Assembly: GCF_040581485.1 (NCBI RefSeq)
Contig: NC_090134.1
Span: 16,917,501-16,981,500 of the forward strand
Direction of reading: 5' to 3'
DNA from: Linepithema humile
Taxonomy: Eukaryota; Arthropoda; Insecta; Hymenoptera; Formicidae
DNA: 64,000 nucleotides
The notes under the pieces are model-generated. The model did no database searches. It was given only the letters and a program-made list of their open reading frames with translations, and had not been told where the DNA came from. Positions 60,969 to 64,000 of this stretch are shown piece by piece (the stretch's first letter is position 1; every line of letters begins with the position of its first letter). The translations under genes were made by a program, and so were the position numbers.

Positions 60969-63560
60969 CGTCGAATTTAGTGAACTGGTCGTATCAAGGC
61001 ACGAAGGCGTGCACGGTGCTGGTGGGCGAGAACACGGACGCGAAGCCGTCGAGCGAGGCGAACAAGACGTCCACGTCGTCCACGTCGACGTCGCAGTCGA
61101 TCCGCCCGCGGCAGCCTACATCAGGTAGTATTATCACGTCGGGTAGCATGCTGCTAAATGGTTTTGTGTACAGCCGCAAGCGTAGGGACACGTTTAACGA
61201 GCATGCGTTGCACCAAACTGTCGCACCACCATCCTTTCATGACCCTGAAGAAGCGTCCTTAACCGGGCAGCGGTCCGTCCCGTTGCATGAAGAGTTTTCC
61301 GGTAAGGTTGTGCATGATCCGAAGCATGCGGACAGTCCGGTGAAAGGAGCTGCCGAACGCTCAATCGAGATTGCCGAAGTCGCGAGGGACGCGCCGCCGG
61401 AGTCGCCGAAATCGACGACTTCCGGATTGGCGGTGCCGCTTGTCGCGAATGTCTCCTCCACTACTACTAATTATTCGCACGATCGTTCGACTCATACCAC
61501 TGTCGCTGTCGACCATCTCACCTCTTCATCTTCTGTCTCTGTCTTCGACTCTGACCGCGTTTCTTCTTCCGCGTCGACTACCGTCCGCGAATCGCCCAGC
61601 GACGGGGCGAGGCTCGGCACGATCTCGCGGCTTCTCGCGGGATCACCGGGAGACACTTCGACGAAGTTGCCCGGCGTCGACGAGGATGCTGCTGACGCCG
61701 CCGTCGCCTCGGGAGCCCCGATCGCCAAACTCGCGCGCATCGACGTCGCGGATTTCGAGCACGATACCGGTAACGCGCTCACGTCCGAAAGTTCGGACAT
61801 TGCCGAAGGCAGCGATGATACTGCCGAGACTACGACGTCTGCATCCGGCGTGGAGTCCAAGAAACTTGGCGTAGATAGCAACGACTACGACGAAGTAGTC
61901 GGCGGAACTACGGAGAATGACAGTGGCGTTTCGCCCGCCAATTACAGCGGTAACCTGGACGTTGCCGATGGCACTGTAGAACCGACGACTACAACATCTT
62001 TGGAGATACGCTGGAATGAACCGACGGAGGAGCAACAATCGCACGTAAGTAATTCCGATTCGAGCGACGTGTTAGTTCCCGTAGAACTGGATCAAGAAGA
62101 AAACGCTAGTACGATTTCGCCCAATAGAAACGTAGATAACGAAACTACGTCGTTGAATAAAACTGAGAAGATCGGAAGATCGGAAGATGTAGTCAAGATT
62201 GAAGTTGTCGAAGACCGTGGCGGAGATGCGTCTGGAGAGAACAGTGGCTCGGAAAATGACGGTATCTCGCGAACGGTAAATATAGCCGAAAAATCCGCGG
62301 ACTCGCAGACGTCGGACGTCGTGAAGGAAACGCAAGAGCTCTCCCGGGAATATTCATCGTCCGAATCCGAAGCCTCGTTCAGTGTCGTTAGAGCGGCCGA
62401 GCGATCCGAGGAGCTCCAACGAGACTATCCCGTGCCGATCTACAGCTACGGGCAAGACGAGGTGGAGATCGTCGATTTCCAGCACAAGATCGCGGAAACG
62501 AGACACGCTGCGAATTCACCCGACGCTAAGATTCTCGACAACGACGTAAAGACGAACGTTGCTTTCCGAAAAACACGGGACAAGAACGATCTACGAGTTG
62601 TCGTGAGGGAGCGAAGCGACGAAGAGTTCCTTCGGAAATTCGAGGAGAAGTTCCGTGAAACCGACGGGGTCGACGAGTCCATTGAAAATTTCCCGTCGAT
62701 TAAAACCGACCGTAATTCATCTGCGACCGACGCTCTGCATGACAACACGATGCATGATTCATCGGGCGACGCGTCATCCAATTCCGCATCTAACGCAGAT
62801 CATCCGTCTAACTCGCCGATAATTCAACGGGTGCAGATCGTGGAGGTGCCGGTGTACCGCGACGCTCATTCGGACAGTCAGTCGTTTTCATCATCCTCAT
62901 CGCCGCATCGAGTGCTTATAAACGTGACGATCGCTACCGAGGACTCCGCCTCCCCGAGGCCGCTGTACGTCCTGTCGGTGTCCGTGCCGACGGAGAGCGA
63001 CGCGGCCGGCCGTACGTCCGGGATTAACATCAATCAAGCGCAGGTGCACGAGCGGCCTCCGGAGTCATACGCAGCCAGCATGAAAAAAATCCCTGCTAAT
63101 GACGCGGCCGAGTCGATACACGCAGTTGATACGCGATTACCGCCACCGCCGCAGCCACCTGCCTCGCCGCCGGCACCGCCGGTCTGGGCGGGTGGCGAGT
63201 GCGAGTGCTCTTGCCCCTGCATGGGCTCGTCTTCTGATGAGTGGGACAACTTTTCAGCGATCGATGACAATCCTGAGCAGGAGCTCGACGACGTTAACTC
63301 CACTTTTCTGTTAGCCGAGCAATCCTCGGACACGAAGCAACGAAACGAGGAATCCTCCACGAAAGATTCGGTAAGATCCGACGCGAGTTCCACCACCGAA
63401 GACTACTATTCTTCGTCGCCGGACGACGTCACGGAGACTAGCGAGTCAGACAACGAGACGATTTCTTCGTCGACTTACGAACCGGAAGTAAGCACCAATA
63501 TGTGGGCCTGCTCGGGGACGACTCCGCTCCCGCCAGAGCCCACTATACTAATCCTCGAAG
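60969..63560 (+). CDS. Ten-a: teneurin coding exon 5: very long extracellular stalk
   Basis: This 2592-nt exon encodes residues 181-1043 and one base of codon 1044. It opens with ASNLVNWSYQGTKACTVLVGE, the conserved insect teneurin sequence just outside the membrane. About 800 residues follow that are rich in Ser, Thr, Asp and Glu, with about a dozen N-x-S/T sites. They include an RKRR basic site (249-252), a charged helix-like run DEEFLRKFEEKFRE, a beta-strand-like segment (62819-62999), a proline run (LPPPPQPPASPPAPP) and CECSCPC (about 924-930). It is continuously open and ends at AAG then GTGAGG in phase 1. I chose the acceptor at 60968 (TTAAG), the first AG after the branch-point-like CTAAC at 60931-60935. 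TTTAG at 60980 would remove four residues in frame. The coding sequence runs off the window: no EGF or YD repeats are seen. Confidence 0.9.
61119..61130 (+). other. candidate internal 5' splice site within exon 5
   Basis: ACATCAG followed by GTAGTA gives a CAG|GT donor with the exon ending at 61124. The split codon is phase 1, as at the main donor at 63561. Using it would remove exactly 2436 nt (812 codons) without shifting the frame. It is weaker than consensus at positions +3 to +6. Confidence 0.45.
61175..61186 (+). other. furin-type cleavage site in the extracellular stalk
   Basis: Codons CGC AAG CGT AGG encode RKRR, followed by Asp (context VYSRKRRDTF), at residues 249-252 and about 70 residues outside the membrane. 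R-x-K/R-R fits the furin consensus. Vertebrate teneurins are known to be processed at a basic site close to the membrane. Cleavage here would release the ectodomain or leave it non-covalently held. Confidence 0.55.
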
Positions 63561-64000
63561 GTGAGGCCTCGTTTACTATTGTTTTTCTTTCCTTCTTTAT
63601 TCACTCTCTTTCTGGAACCACTTATCTTCTTCTCTTCGAGCACTTTCACTTTCTCTTTTCTGATGCTAATGCTCACTTCTTTGCTTGTCGTGGGCGCCGG
63701 TCGCGGATTTGTGTTGATTTGCATTGTTGTAGTCATTGTAATGCGCTTTGTAGTGAGTAGCGTAATTTTATGTAGATTGTTGTAGCGGTGACGTAATTTT
63801 AAGTCGAGAACCCCTTCAATTCCTGCACGGAATGTCATGATTAAATAGCCGTTAGCAATGGTGATCGGTAATTTTACATAAGGGTGAAGAAAATTATTCA
63901 GTTGTATTTGTTGTGAAATAACTGATAACAGAAGTATAAATAATCTGTTTAAAAATGAGATAAAGAGAAAAGAAGTAATTTACACAAAGTGCCGACATGT
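63561..64000 (+). other. start of teneurin intron 5
   Basis: The intron starts with GTGAGG and runs off the window. The first 200 nt are T-rich and stay open in the exon 5 frame until TAG at 63758-63760, so the longest frame extends past the true exon end. The remainder is AT-rich and featureless by eye. Confidence 0.7.

Noticed and set aside
62039..62050. GTAAGT donor consensus inside exon 5
   Set aside because: It is phase 0 while the downstream exon expects phase 1, so its use would break the frame.

Overview
The window is eukaryotic and looks like insect nuclear DNA, most likely from a hymenopteran, perhaps an ant. The grounds are split coding exons with GT-AG introns, moderate GC with abundant undepleted CpG and CGCG, many simple-sequence repeats, AT-rich stretches alternating with CpG-rich stop-poor stretches, and a protein that reads as an insect teneurin. 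No bacterial operons, CRISPR arrays, rRNA or tRNA genes, or transposon proteins could be seen by eye.

Only one gene is supported: the 5' part of a teneurin on the + strand, most likely Ten-a. It has five coding exons, at 33347-33452, 53148-53330, 58448-58532, 60281-60444 and 60969-63560. Their split codons match at all four junctions, giving 1043 complete residues plus one base of the next codon. The model contains the cytoplasmic N-terminus (poly-proline PPDVPPRNP and the LEPSCLVRTPSGN block), one membrane segment (about residues 157-179) and a very long extracellular juxtamembrane stalk. The EGF repeats, beta-propeller, YD repeats and toxin-like C-terminal domain of teneurins must lie beyond base 64000. 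Introns are about 19.7, 5.1, 1.7 and 0.5 kb.

Region by region: 1-31.6 kb holds no recognisable coding gene. It has CpG-rich open stretches that look like chance open frames, AT-rich spacers, several strong inverted repeats, and one site at 7413/7414 built like a recursive-splice (ratchet) site. That site is followed by a 57-nt exon-like unit, which suggests this region may be transcribed as part of a very long 5' intron. 31.6-33.45 kb is a CpG-rich promoter/leader candidate with a properly spaced Inr and DPE, a splice donor at 32948, and an upstream ORF overlapping the teneurin start codon. 33.45-60.97 kb is mostly intron with many repeats, including a self-complementary E-box repeat at 51.2 kb. 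60.97-63.56 kb is the giant fifth exon, and 63.56-64 kb begins intron 5.

The most interesting point is the fifth exon. It contains a donor-like site (61124/61125) in the same codon phase as its real end (63560/63561). Choosing between them would add or remove exactly 812 codons that encode an acidic, Ser/Thr-rich stalk with an RKRR furin-type site and a CxCxCxC cluster. Alternative splicing could thus switch a teneurin between a short stalk and a long, cleavable one. This is inference and needs transcript data.
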